Shown one piece after another: positions 26,101-34,171 of a DNA stretch of 64,000 bases. Origin of the DNA: CBDFGN01 sp965247065. Its GTDB lineage: Bacteria > Bacteroidota > Bacteroidia > Cytophagales > Cyclobacteriaceae. The stretch is taken from positions 806,001 to 870,000 of the forward strand of contig CBDFGN010000006.1 in the NCBI GenBank assembly GCA_965247065.1. Reading direction: 5' to 3'. Under the pieces are notes generated by a model, which saw nothing but the letters and a program-made list of their open reading frames with translations, was not told where the DNA came from and made no database searches. Numbering within the stretch: the stretch's first letter is position 1; each line of letters starts with the position of its first letter. The translations under genes were made by a program, and so were the position numbers.

Positions 26101-26624
26101 ATCGTTTGCCCCGTAACATAAAGAAAGAATTGGATAAGATCGTTTTGCCATCTACTTACACCCGCGAAGTGGACCACCAAAAAATGCTCCATGTCGAAAG
26201 AGTAATGTTCCTCAGACAAATTGAAGAATTCAAAAAGATCCCTGGAGTGGTGCTGGCCGAGCTTAACGACTCGGTTCAGGAAAAGAAATACACCGAGGGC
26301 GATGTGATTATCAACCAGGGAGACAACGGCGATACCCCGATTTTCCTGGTGGTGAAAGGAACAGTTGAGGTGCTCAATGGAGATCAAAAGGTAGACGTTC
26401 TGGAGGAAAGGGCCATGATCGGTGAAATGAACGTTTTAGAATCCGATATAAACGACCTAACCTACCTAGCCACGAATGAGACGCTGTTGTTCCTGATCAG
26501 CAAGGATAAATTCTACGAATTGATGTCCAAGAATCATCAAATGGCCAATGGAGTGATCGATTTTCTGGAACGAAAGTTTGATCCTACTGCGACGCCGAAA
26601 CGGAAAGAGTTAGTTGACGATTAA
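23127..26624 (+). CDS. Npt-like nucleotide transporter with HEAT repeats and cyclic-nucleotide-binding domain
   Basis: 1165 residues. Residues 1-500 form about twelve membrane helices, with segments (LEIKVRFDIQTKVEGVINELA) resembling the TLC ATP/ADP transporter (Npt/NTT) group. Residues 540-1000 are HEAT-like repeats (REYAVQRINQLKSLSLLDSV, KVRVSALVTAGQLKNPEFWP). Residues 1030-1150 are a CRP-type cyclic-nucleotide-binding domain (YTEGDVIINQGDNGDTPIFL, VLEERAMIGEMNVLESD). The protein would sit in the inner membrane and couple nucleotide binding to a transporter or a transporter-derived sensor. Its N-terminus appears clipped by a frameshift. It is first in a five-gene same-strand cassette. Confidence 0.8.
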   Translation: MGMGFFTGIFLAAYQVGVEVVFLKTPGLGDENLDKAMFAAGGFGLLSTFIFVWLQNRISYSTLALFNLITFTIFLIGISVLFEYHEVGPAEHFQIESFKGISDEEVVRMKRGARDYFVARDYEIPNLQMGNVVDSLIIESRQFYPEIEASLTPEKRQLIQKVLGEAQIVALARDTSQVEATIDRLQAAWVPEVSDTYRGIVFLSFMMLGPILATILLGFWGTFNRLFTLRQSKRIIGGIDTGQLTATIIAFFAIGALPDIFRSADLILLSAVCITGALIFLIIIVRSYDLDALMREQAGQEKVKRTSYLGLFVDKYLKWLCLFLILSMVATVVMDFAFLSTINVYYPIERELQQYIAFFSAVIMLVSFIIQTFINDIIIGKYGLKVSLLVMPAILALFCLGAIAGGHYYVYNVKTDDLIYFFLFISMGKLFSAAFKDALENPAFKLYFLPLEIKVRFDIQTKVEGVINELASLVAGTLLVVLSLEFIGLEVIHFCYLILVVTISMYFVAVVLFERYKDTLKSTLERYKKAQVQDGHKEDRSLISLLQSEMGSSKSAKVIFAAKLMEKVEPILLESSLANLIKSTSSEIREYAVQRINQLKSLSLLDSVKEQIEVEDSPEIKDLAQQAVARLSESDSTSQSAENLKKLVRSTNSDDRVFAAKILGRTSEDIYLRYLTELIRDINPKVRVSALVTAGQLKNPEFWPYLIENLVSPQFSNAAASALVAIGADVNPSIEAAYNKTGQKTEVMSRIVQILGRIGGREAEELLWKKIDSNDKEVFTQVLLSLNELGYKARELQAARIKITIEADIEDVQWNLQALNFIPDDEENQLLREAIKAENQYNYDHIYMLLSMNFDPQSIQLVKENIETGLDDNITFAIELLDVFLTEDLKPKLFPILDDLEFGERMSKLEEYYAPENFESLEAVYIQIINRDYNHINRWTKALAMYSLAKLPESKHVDVLVANLFNPDHMLREIAAWALVKLDRSIYQENSYRLPRNIKKELDKIVLPSTYTREVDHQKMLHVERVMFLRQIEEFKKIPGVVLAELNDSVQEKKYTEGDVIINQGDNGDTPIFLVVKGTVEVLNGDQKVDVLEERAMIGEMNVLESDINDLTYLATNETLLFLISKDKFYELMSKNHQMANGVIDFLERKFDPTATPKRKELVDD

Positions 26625-26693
26625 TCATCTGGTGATTATTTAATTATTTCTTTAATTTTTACTATATTTTGGAGTAAAACCCTATTTACCTGA

Positions 26694-28175
26694 ATGGCTA
26701 ATTTCAAAGACATAATCCTGATCCACTCTACGGACGATGATAAGCCGTTTGTAGAGGGAGAGAGAGGATGGGTCACCAGCTTCCACCGGTTTTTAGGAAC
26801 TCTGTTGGAACAAATCTCCAAAGATCCTCCCAACGTGATCTAAAAATCGGAGAATGACGATCACGCTTTGGAAAGCTATCAGGAGGCCTCATTGCTGATA
26901 GCGGTTGTTTCTCCTGCATTTTTGAAGTCCCAGGTTTTGCTTAATGGTTTGCGAAACTATGAAAATGTAGTGAAGGGTCAGGGTGGTTTTTTTGAGGACG
27001 GACTTTCCAAGATCTTTAAGGTGGTGAAATCACCCGTGGAAATGGACGAGCTGCTGCCTGAACTAAAAAACATCATCCATTACGAATTCTACCACACCGA
27101 CCCCCACACCGGTGACGTACTGGAATTCAATCGGTTCTTCGGCCGTGATGCGGAACGTGATTTCTGGCTAAAACTGATGGATATTGCCTATGACATTTAC
27201 CAGTTCTTGATCAAAACCAATCCTGAAAGTGGCCGGCTTGCCATGCCGGTAAGGGTTTCTCGTAAGTCTATTTTCCTGGCCGGCACCGGACGAGACCTGG
27301 TATTCCACCGCGACGTGATCAAACGCGAGCTCCAGCGACACGGATATCGGGTTCTCCCCGAACAATCACTCCCCAGCGACTCAGCCGAATTGGAGAAGAA
27401 GGTAGAGGACGATCTGGAAGCCAGCGATCTGGCCATCCATCTTATTGGAGAGGATTATGGCGAGCTGGCAACAAACACGGACCGGTCGGAAGTGGATATT
27501 CAGAACCGCATATCCACCCAGTACAGCGCCGAGATGCTCAAGAATAATCCGGATCGGGACTTTAGGCGTCTTATTTGGATCACCCCAGAACTGGATCAGG
27601 TTAGTGAAAGACAGAAGATCTTCATTGAGGACATTCGAAGCGACGCTGAGCTGCTGGAGAATTCTGAAATATTCCAAATACCGCTCCAGGATTTTCGAGG
27701 ATTCCTAAGGTATGAATTAATCTTGGCTTCGGAAGAAAAACAGGACATGGCTACCAAGCACGCCGAGGGTTTAGACCTTTCAACGAGCATCTACCTGATC
27801 TGCGACAAGGAAGATGTGGATGAGTGCAAACCACTTGCTAATTTTCTCAGCGATCAGGGCTATAAAGTTGTGGCCTCTAAATTTGAGGGAGACATTCTCG
27901 ATCTCAGAGAACTGCATCATGAAAGATTGAGACAGTGCGACGGGTCTCTGATCTACATAGGGAACGGCAAAGAGGAGTGGACCCGCACCAAATTACAGGA
28001 CATCTTAAAGGCGCCTGGCTTTGGAAAACACAAACCAATGAAGGCGAAGGCTATTTATATGGGTTCGGCTCAGGAGATCAACGAGCGGTTGAAACCAGAC
28101 ACTCTTGTTTTAGGAGAGCCCGGGAAAATGGATCCCGATAAGCTCAAGCCCTTTTTAACCAAATTGGAAAACTAA
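26694..28175 (+). pseudogene. Protein with three TIR-like domains, interrupted by an in-frame TAA
   Basis: From the ATG at 26694 the frame reads ANFKDIILIHSTDDDKPFVE, typical of a TIR first strand, but codon 50 is TAA (26841-26843); the same frame continues for 444 codons. Domain 1 (to about residue 180) carries SLLIAVVSPAFLKS but then LLNGL where NADase TIRs have a catalytic Glu. Domain 2 (about 190-350) begins KSIFLAGTGRDLVFHRDVIK and includes DLAIHLIGEDYGEL. Domain 3 (about 360-490) begins STSIYLICDKEDVDECKPLA. All are cytosolic. The next gene starts directly after the stop. A restart at the TTG at 26868 would lose the first strand. Readthrough, sequencing error and true decay are all open. 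Confidence 0.72.
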
Positions 28176-31100
28176 ATGGCTGACGAAAAACAAGTTACCC
28201 GAGTCGGTGAACAGGACGACAAGCTTTTGTCGATCCTGATGAATCCTTTCCCAGGCCTTAGGCCTTTTACCGTTGAAGAAAGCCATTTGTTTTTCGGAAG
28301 AGAAGGCCAAAGCGATGAGGTTCTCACAAAATTGTCGGAAAATCACTTCGCTGCCATTCTGGGAACTTCCGGTAGTGGGAAGTCGTCCCTGATGTACTGC
28401 GGGCTCATACCCATCCTGCACGGGGGATGGATGACTCATGCGGGATCGGACTGGAGGGTGATTGTTTCCCGGCCGGGAATTAATCCAATCGACAACCTCG
28501 CTGATGGGTTCATGATGAAAGATCCCGATTTCGCCGGCATGGAGGAGGAGGATAAGCTATTGAAAAAGACCGTTACCGCCACCGTTTTAAGGAGCAGTTC
28601 CCTGGGTCTGATCGAGGCGGTAAAACAGTATAGGAAATCTCCAACTGAGAATTTCCTGATATTGATTGACCAGTTCGAAGAGCTGTTCCGCTACAACAGA
28701 ATTGAAAGTCGCGAAAGTGAAGATAACGAGTCTCTAACTTTCGTGAATTTAATGCTCGAGGCCATCAATCAACGGGAAGAGCCCATATATGTGGCGATCA
28801 CCATGCGGTCAGACTTCATTGGTGAGTGTGCTCAGTTCCCGGAGTTCACTCAGAAAATAAATGACAGTCATTATTTGATACCCCAAATGACCCGGGAGCA
28901 AAAGAAAACTGCGCTGGATGGCCCGGTGGCGGTTGGCGGCGGGGAAATTGCTCCACGGCTGGTTCAACAGATATTGAATGACGTAGGGGATAATCCTGAC
29001 CAGCTGCCCATTATGCAGCACGCTTTGATGAGGACCTGGTCGTACTGGACCGACTATAAGCGGGAGGGCGAGGTCATGGACCTGAAGCATTATAATGCGG
29101 TAGGCCGATTAACTGAAGCCCTTTCTCAGCACGCCAACGAAGCTTATGATGAGCTCTCCAAACGGGAGAAACGAGTTTGTGAGATCATGTTCAAGGCCCT
29201 GACTGAATCGGGGCTTGAGACCGTGGGAATTCGGCGCCCAACAAAATTGGGTGTGATCGCCAAGATCGCTGGGGTGAACGAAGAAGAGGTAGGCCGTGTG
29301 GTAGATAAATTTCGCGAACCCGGCAGAACTCTCCTGATGCCTCCGTACGGAATTAAGCTCGATTCTGAGACCGTAATAGATATATCTCACGAAAGCCTGA
29401 TGCGCAACTGGACTCGCCTTAAGGCGTGGGTCCAGGAAGAAGCCACCTCATCTCAAATGTATTTGAAACTGGCAGAAGCGTCCGAGGCATATCAGTCAGG
29501 GCGTGCCGGATTATGGAGAATGCCCGATTTGCAACTGGCCATCAACTGGAAGGAAGAGCACAAGCCCAGCCTGGTTTGGGCACAGCGCTATCATCCGGCT
29601 TTTGAGAGGGCTATCGTATTTCTGGACACCAGCCAGAATGCCTTTGAGGCAGAGCAGGCCAACAAGGAAAGGATCCAGCGTAGAAACCTGCGTCGGGCGA
29701 GAACCTGGGCTATTGGACTGGGAGCGTTTGGCTTGGTGGCGATCTTCCTGGTCGTATTTGCCCGTACTGCGGCTGCCGAAGCCGAAAAACAAAGGGAGGC
29801 CGCTGATATTGCCCGAAGAGATTCAGATGCTCAAAGAGATGCCGCCGTGGTCGCTCAGCAGAAGGCCGATAGTTCGGCTGTGGTTGCGCAGCAGCAGGAG
29901 GCGCTTGCCAACGAACAGCGTGACCTGGCGGACCTTGAGCGGGCCGCTGCTGAAGTCGCCCGAATCCAGGCTGATTCGGCCCGGGCCGATGCTGAAGTAA
30001 AGAGACTGCAGGCTGTAGCGTCGCAGCGCGAGGCCGAACGACAACAGAAAATTGCCGACGAGCAGCGGATAGCCGCGGAGAAAGCCACCGAAGAGGCCAC
30101 CAGACAAAGATTGGCCGCTGAACGTTTGCGCTACCAGTCGGTTGCCAAACAGATGGCCATTAAATCCCTGCAAGTTGAAGACACCTCCGCTCGAGCCCTC
30201 ATAGCCTTGCAAGGTCATAGGTTCAACGTTGAACACGATGGTACCCAATACGACCCCGATATCTACAGTGGATTGTTTGGGGCGCTGAAACTCTTAAAGG
30301 GTGACAGCATCAACCACCTAAAAGGTCACACCGGTGCTGTTCGCTCTATGGCCTATTCCAATTCGGGGCAATATCTTTATACTGCTTCAGGTGCCGGGGA
30401 GATGGTGAAATGGGACATGGAGCACCCTGGAAAAATTTCCGCATCCTTCTATAATTCGCAAAGACCGATTCGCAAGTTGCTCATCAGCCCCGATGACCGC
30501 TGGTTAATAGGTGGAGACCAGGAAGGAGACATAGAGATCTTCGATCTTAGTCTTGCCCATTCCGGTGACACTCTGATACCCAGGATATTTGCTATGCACC
30601 ACGGTGAAATTTTGGATATGGTGTTCCTGCCTGACGGCTCGGGATTCATATCTACAAGCACCGACAGCACTTTGCAATTTCATGATTTGGACAACCATGA
30701 GAGAATTGTGAAAACCCCTCATCGGGTGAATAGCCTGGATGTTAGCTCCGATGGACGCTGGTTGGCAGGTGGTATTTCCGATGGGACGGTTAGTTTGTGG
30801 GACCTTGAGAATGACTATACCGAAATAACGATGGATATTCCTCAAAGAACGTCAGTTCGTGCGGTTGCATTCAGTCATCAGTTTAATTTGCTGGCGGTTG
30901 GATATCGGGATGGGGTCATAATGATTTGGAAAATGGATGATAACGAATTATATGCAGAACTCCCGGGACATTCGGCTTTCGTCTCCGATCTGGAGTTCTC
31001 CAGGGATGACAAGCTTTTGGCTTCGGCCAGTTTCGATAAGCGGTCCCACATTTACCTGGTTGAGGAAATCTTTGCTTTGCCGATTGTTCTGGTTGATCAC

Positions 31101-31349
31101 GATCAATTCTTATGGGGCGTAAATCTCAGCCCAAACGGAGAGATCCTGATCACTGGATCCGATGACCGGATTATCAGGGAATGGCCCACAAACGCCGGGG
31201 TGTATGCCAGTGAGTTTTGTGCTGAGTTATCCCGAAATCTGAGTAATACTGAATGGCTCCAATATGTCGGGGAGGATATTCCCTATACTTTGAGCTGCGA
31301 AGAAAAACCGGCCGGCGAAGGAGCAACTTTGGATAGTGAAGGTGAGTGA
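28176..31349 (+). CDS. nSTAND1 NTPase with membrane helix, coiled coil and WD40 repeats
   Basis: 1057 residues. Residues 22-420 are an nSTAND1-type P-loop NTPase: the family opening NPFPGLRPFTVEESHLFFGR, Walker A GTSGSGKSS (63-71), Walker B FLILIDQFEELF (about 163-174), and a winged-helix part ending ISHESLMRNW. A transmembrane helix (WAIGLGAFGLVAIFLVVFA) at about 510-530 precedes about 130 residues of Ala/Glu/Arg-rich coiled coil. Residues 700-1040 are WD40-like repeats (LKGHTGAVRSMAYSNSGQYL, LPGHSAFVSDLEFSRDDKLL). STAND proteins are signal-gated switches used in immunity and regulation. The ATG follows the TIR-like gene with no gap. One membrane crossing would put NTPase and propeller on opposite sides. 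Confidence 0.88.
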   Translation: MADEKQVTRVGEQDDKLLSILMNPFPGLRPFTVEESHLFFGREGQSDEVLTKLSENHFAAILGTSGSGKSSLMYCGLIPILHGGWMTHAGSDWRVIVSRPGINPIDNLADGFMMKDPDFAGMEEEDKLLKKTVTATVLRSSSLGLIEAVKQYRKSPTENFLILIDQFEELFRYNRIESRESEDNESLTFVNLMLEAINQREEPIYVAITMRSDFIGECAQFPEFTQKINDSHYLIPQMTREQKKTALDGPVAVGGGEIAPRLVQQILNDVGDNPDQLPIMQHALMRTWSYWTDYKREGEVMDLKHYNAVGRLTEALSQHANEAYDELSKREKRVCEIMFKALTESGLETVGIRRPTKLGVIAKIAGVNEEEVGRVVDKFREPGRTLLMPPYGIKLDSETVIDISHESLMRNWTRLKAWVQEEATSSQMYLKLAEASEAYQSGRAGLWRMPDLQLAINWKEEHKPSLVWAQRYHPAFERAIVFLDTSQNAFEAEQANKERIQRRNLRRARTWAIGLGAFGLVAIFLVVFARTAAAEAEKQREAADIARRDSDAQRDAAVVAQQKADSSAVVAQQQEALANEQRDLADLERAAAEVARIQADSARADAEVKRLQAVASQREAERQQKIADEQRIAAEKATEEATRQRLAAERLRYQSVAKQMAIKSLQVEDTSARALIALQGHRFNVEHDGTQYDPDIYSGLFGALKLLKGDSINHLKGHTGAVRSMAYSNSGQYLYTASGAGEMVKWDMEHPGKISASFYNSQRPIRKLLISPDDRWLIGGDQEGDIEIFDLSLAHSGDTLIPRIFAMHHGEILDMVFLPDGSGFISTSTDSTLQFHDLDNHERIVKTPHRVNSLDVSSDGRWLAGGISDGTVSLWDLENDYTEITMDIPQRTSVRAVAFSHQFNLLAVGYRDGVIMIWKMDDNELYAELPGHSAFVSDLEFSRDDKLLASASFDKRSHIYLVEEIFALPIVLVDHDQFLWGVNLSPNGEILITGSDDRIIREWPTNAGVYASEFCAELSRNLSNTEWLQYVGEDIPYTLSCEEKPAGEGATLDSEGE

Positions 31350-31383
31350 TACAATTATTGAATTAAGATATGAAAGGATCTAG

Positions 31384-32532
31384 ATGAAGCACGTCTACCG
31401 ATTATTGGTTATCGCTTTTTTGCTCATTCCTGTTGGACTAGTGGCGCAGACATCGGATTGCCTTAGAGAGGCTGAAACCAAATTCAACCAAGGGCTGCTT
31501 AGTGAAATCACCGAGCCCCTGGAGGAGTGCCTGTCCAAGAAAAACCGGAAAACCGAATTCACGATTAAAGAGGAGGAGATTCAGGCCTGGAAGCTGCTAA
31601 CCAAGATTTACATTTACCTGGACGATCAGCGCAACGCCAACCGGGCTATTTTGGGCCTGTTGAAATCGGATCCCGAACATGTGCCCGACCCCTCCGATCC
31701 CGCTGAATTTGTATACCTGTATAGAAAGTATAGCTCCAAACCAATTTTCGCCGCCAGTGTGAAAGCCGGTGGCAATTTGGCCATGATCAGCGATGGAGAG
31801 AAATTCAGCGCCGGCCATGGGGATCGCTCCACTGACGAGTTCATAGGGGTACCTACGGTTCACATAGGTATTGGCGGAGAATACCGGTTTTACAAAGATT
31901 TTGAGCTGGGCCTGGAAATACGCTGGTCTCAAAAAGCATATGAATACTCAGGGTTGGTCTCAACTACCACGATTCCGAACGGTGATTATAACACAGTCGA
32001 GTTTACCGAGAACCAGCAAGCCATTGAAGTTCCGGTTTTCCTCAAATACAGCTACGACCTGAATCCCTGGGTTCCATTCGCTTACGCTGGATTTCAAACC
32101 GAGTACTTGTTAGCTGCTACGGTGGATCAGGCCAACCGGGAACCGTCCAGTGATTACGAGGGACAAGGTTCAGACGCACCCAGTATCGACCTTCTGGAAT
32201 CGAGCTTTGAAAAAAGAGAGAACTTAAATTTCTCGGCCGTGGCCGGATTAGGAGTGAAGTTAAAGGTTCTGCGAATCAACTACCTGGTCTTTGACGTGCG
32301 CTATGCCTTTGGTCTGACCAATCCGGTAAATGGTTCCAATCGTTATTTGCATCCTAATAACGACCAGGCCTCCAACCAAAACCTGGGTACCCGGTTTCTT
32401 TACGTTGACAACGACTTTACGATGAACAATCTGGCGGTGTCGATTGGGTTCATCAAATCATTTTACCGGACCAAGAATCTTACCGGTGATAAGAGTGGTT
32501 TCTTGTTCTTTGGAAAGAAAAAGAGCGATTAG
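31384..32532 (+). CDS. Outer-membrane beta-barrel protein with helical N-terminal domain
   Basis: 382 residues with a signal peptide (LLVIAFLLIPVGLVAQ). Residues 25-115 are helical and TPR-like (CLREAETKFNQGLLSE, WKLLTKIYIYLDDQRNAN) and end with a PEHVPDPSDPAEFVYLYRKY segment. From about residue 120 the sequence alternates hydrophobic and polar as in a PorT-like eight-strand barrel (FAASVKAGGNLAMIS, FELGLEIRWSQKAYEYSG, NLAVSIGFIKSFYR). It starts 34 bp after the nSTAND1 gene and its stop is within 2 bp of the next start. It likely gives the cassette an outer-membrane component. Confidence 0.8.
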   Translation: MKHVYRLLVIAFLLIPVGLVAQTSDCLREAETKFNQGLLSEITEPLEECLSKKNRKTEFTIKEEEIQAWKLLTKIYIYLDDQRNANRAILGLLKSDPEHVPDPSDPAEFVYLYRKYSSKPIFAASVKAGGNLAMISDGEKFSAGHGDRSTDEFIGVPTVHIGIGGEYRFYKDFELGLEIRWSQKAYEYSGLVSTTTIPNGDYNTVEFTENQQAIEVPVFLKYSYDLNPWVPFAYAGFQTEYLLAATVDQANREPSSDYEGQGSDAPSIDLLESSFEKRENLNFSAVAGLGVKLKVLRINYLVFDVRYAFGLTNPVNGSNRYLHPNNDQASNQNLGTRFLYVDNDFTMNNLAVSIGFIKSFYRTKNLTGDKSGFLFFGKKKSD

Positions 32533-32534
32533 TG

Positions 32535-33842
32535 ATGAGCCGTTACTTCCATAGCTTCCTATTATGTGCCGCCGTTTTCTGGGTAGCCTGCGATCGATTC
32601 GACGAGCAGATCGTGCCCGACAAAGACAAGATATTCCGTAAATTCTTTGGCGGTTTTGACAATCAAACGGCAGTCCGGGTAATGCAGCAAGGCGACGGCA
32701 GTTTCATTATGTACGGTTCTTCCACTTCCTTTTCGGGGGTGAACGATGCCGCCGATGACCCCGAATTGAAACTTTACCTGGTCAGGACCGATCCCCGCGG
32801 AGATGAGATCTGGGCCCAGGTGTTTACTGACACCGCCGGACAGAATGTGCCGTTGGACATCCGACCCGATGTCGATGCGGTTGGAATGGTCCAGACAAGT
32901 TCCGGATTTACGCTTTTGGGAAATAAAGACAAGAATGCGCTTACCACTGACCAGGAATTGCTGATCATATTCACCGATACTGAAGGCAACGAGACCGGCC
33001 GGAACCGGATTTTCACCCCTAATAGCACCATTGCAAGTGATATCCTTCAAACGACCGATGGGGGATATGTGATAGTAGGCTTCGAAGATAACCAGCCTAA
33101 CGGAGTGATGGTAATCCGGACCGATGCCAACGGGGACCGAATAGAATTCGAAATAGACGACAGTCAGGGATTTTCTCCGGAGGACATAGGCATTGGAGTT
33201 GTGAATTATGCCGATAGCCTCACCGGTGAAGAGCGGTTCGCCATTTTCGGAAGTACGGTACTTACCTCGGCCGAGGGGAATAGCTTGTCAGGTCAGCGAA
33301 AGATGAGCCTGTTAATAATAGACGGGACAGGAGGTCATGTGGCCTCGGACGTCTACTCCAATATAGGCGGCAACCAGCTTGCCAATGCCTTTGCTCAAAC
33401 CAATGACGGTGGATTCATTTTGCTGGGGACTGATCAGAACAGTGAAAAGATCCATCTGGTCAAGACCAGTACCAAGGCCCAGCCGCAGTGGGAGGAACTG
33501 GTCAGGCAAAATGACCCGGATGCCACGGTAGCAGCAATCGATGCCCGAGGAAGCTCAATCATTCAAACCCGGGATGGCGGATATGCCTTTGTCGGAAGTC
33601 TGGAGGGACTGGGCAGCGGCGATAGTGATATTTTCCTGGAGCGCACCGATGCTTTTGGTGTTCCGCTTGGAACCTATCCCGAGCCTAAAACCTACGGTGG
33701 ACCGAGGTCCGATCTGGGGGGCGACCTTGTGCAGACCCCAGACGGAGGTTTCGCAGTGTTTGGAAGCGTGAACTTGGAGGGAACCAATTCATTAATGAAC
33801 CTGATCAAGACCAATCCCAATGGGGATTTGATCGATTTTTAG
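32535..33842 (+). CDS. Lipoprotein with repeated DGG propeller-like blades
   Basis: 435 residues from the ATG at 32535. The signal SFLLCAAVFWVAC is a lipobox-type leader. The mature protein has at least five blades with the motif QTxDGGYxxxG: QTTDGGYVIVGFEDN, QTNDGGFILLGTDQN, QTRDGGYAFVGSLEG and QTPDGGFAVFGSV, plus MQQGDGSFIMYGSS. These resemble beta-propeller or bacterial 'delta-60' style repeats. It probably sits on the outer membrane, last in the cassette, where it could bind ligand or partner the barrel. No enzymatic motif is visible. Confidence 0.8.
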   Translation: MSRYFHSFLLCAAVFWVACDRFDEQIVPDKDKIFRKFFGGFDNQTAVRVMQQGDGSFIMYGSSTSFSGVNDAADDPELKLYLVRTDPRGDEIWAQVFTDTAGQNVPLDIRPDVDAVGMVQTSSGFTLLGNKDKNALTTDQELLIIFTDTEGNETGRNRIFTPNSTIASDILQTTDGGYVIVGFEDNQPNGVMVIRTDANGDRIEFEIDDSQGFSPEDIGIGVVNYADSLTGEERFAIFGSTVLTSAEGNSLSGQRKMSLLIIDGTGGHVASDVYSNIGGNQLANAFAQTNDGGFILLGTDQNSEKIHLVKTSTKAQPQWEELVRQNDPDATVAAIDARGSSIIQTRDGGYAFVGSLEGLGSGDSDIFLERTDAFGVPLGTYPEPKTYGGPRSDLGGDLVQTPDGGFAVFGSVNLEGTNSLMNLIKTNPNGDLIDF

Positions 33843-34171
33843 ACGAAGGTGATACTTATTCGTTCCCTATGGATTACGATATTATCACCAGAAGGGTTGG
33901 TTTATAAGTTTGGTAAAATAATTCGTATAAAATTCACGCGAATTAAACTTATCGATGATTATATCTGGTGGGACTGGATTGCCCCCGGAATTGAAAAATG
34001 ATAAGAAAATAATTGAATGATATGGGTTACAAATTGCCTATTTTGAGCATTAACATTACTATACCTATATATTATAGTACTTTAAAATGTAGGTTACCCT
34101 AGAGTCCGATTTTGCCTATGCCTATTCATCTCCGAATTTTCGGTTGTTGCATTTGCGTTCAGCGTGTCCTA
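33843..34171. other. AT-rich intergenic region before the giant surface-protein gene
   Basis: 329 bp with no credible gene. GGTGATA (33848-33854) and TATCACC (33883-33889) form an inverted repeat just after the lipoprotein stop, with a long loop and no T-run. Bases 34060-34095 are very AT-rich (CTATATATTATAGTAC) and the likely site of the promoter for the giant gene, but no exact match to the Bacteroidota TAnnTTTG element is present. Confidence 0.5.

Noticed and set aside
26661..26693. Promoter with TATATTTTGG upstream of the TIR-like gene
   Set aside because: It resembles the Bacteroidota TAnnTTTG element but the spacing is off by one and no clear -33 element was found; a similar string at 9181 shows it can arise by chance in AT-rich DNA.
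34112..34171. Extended N-terminus of the giant protein from TTG 34112
   Set aside because: The extra 20 residues are Cys-rich and would spoil the signal peptide; the ATG at 34172 gives a normal one.
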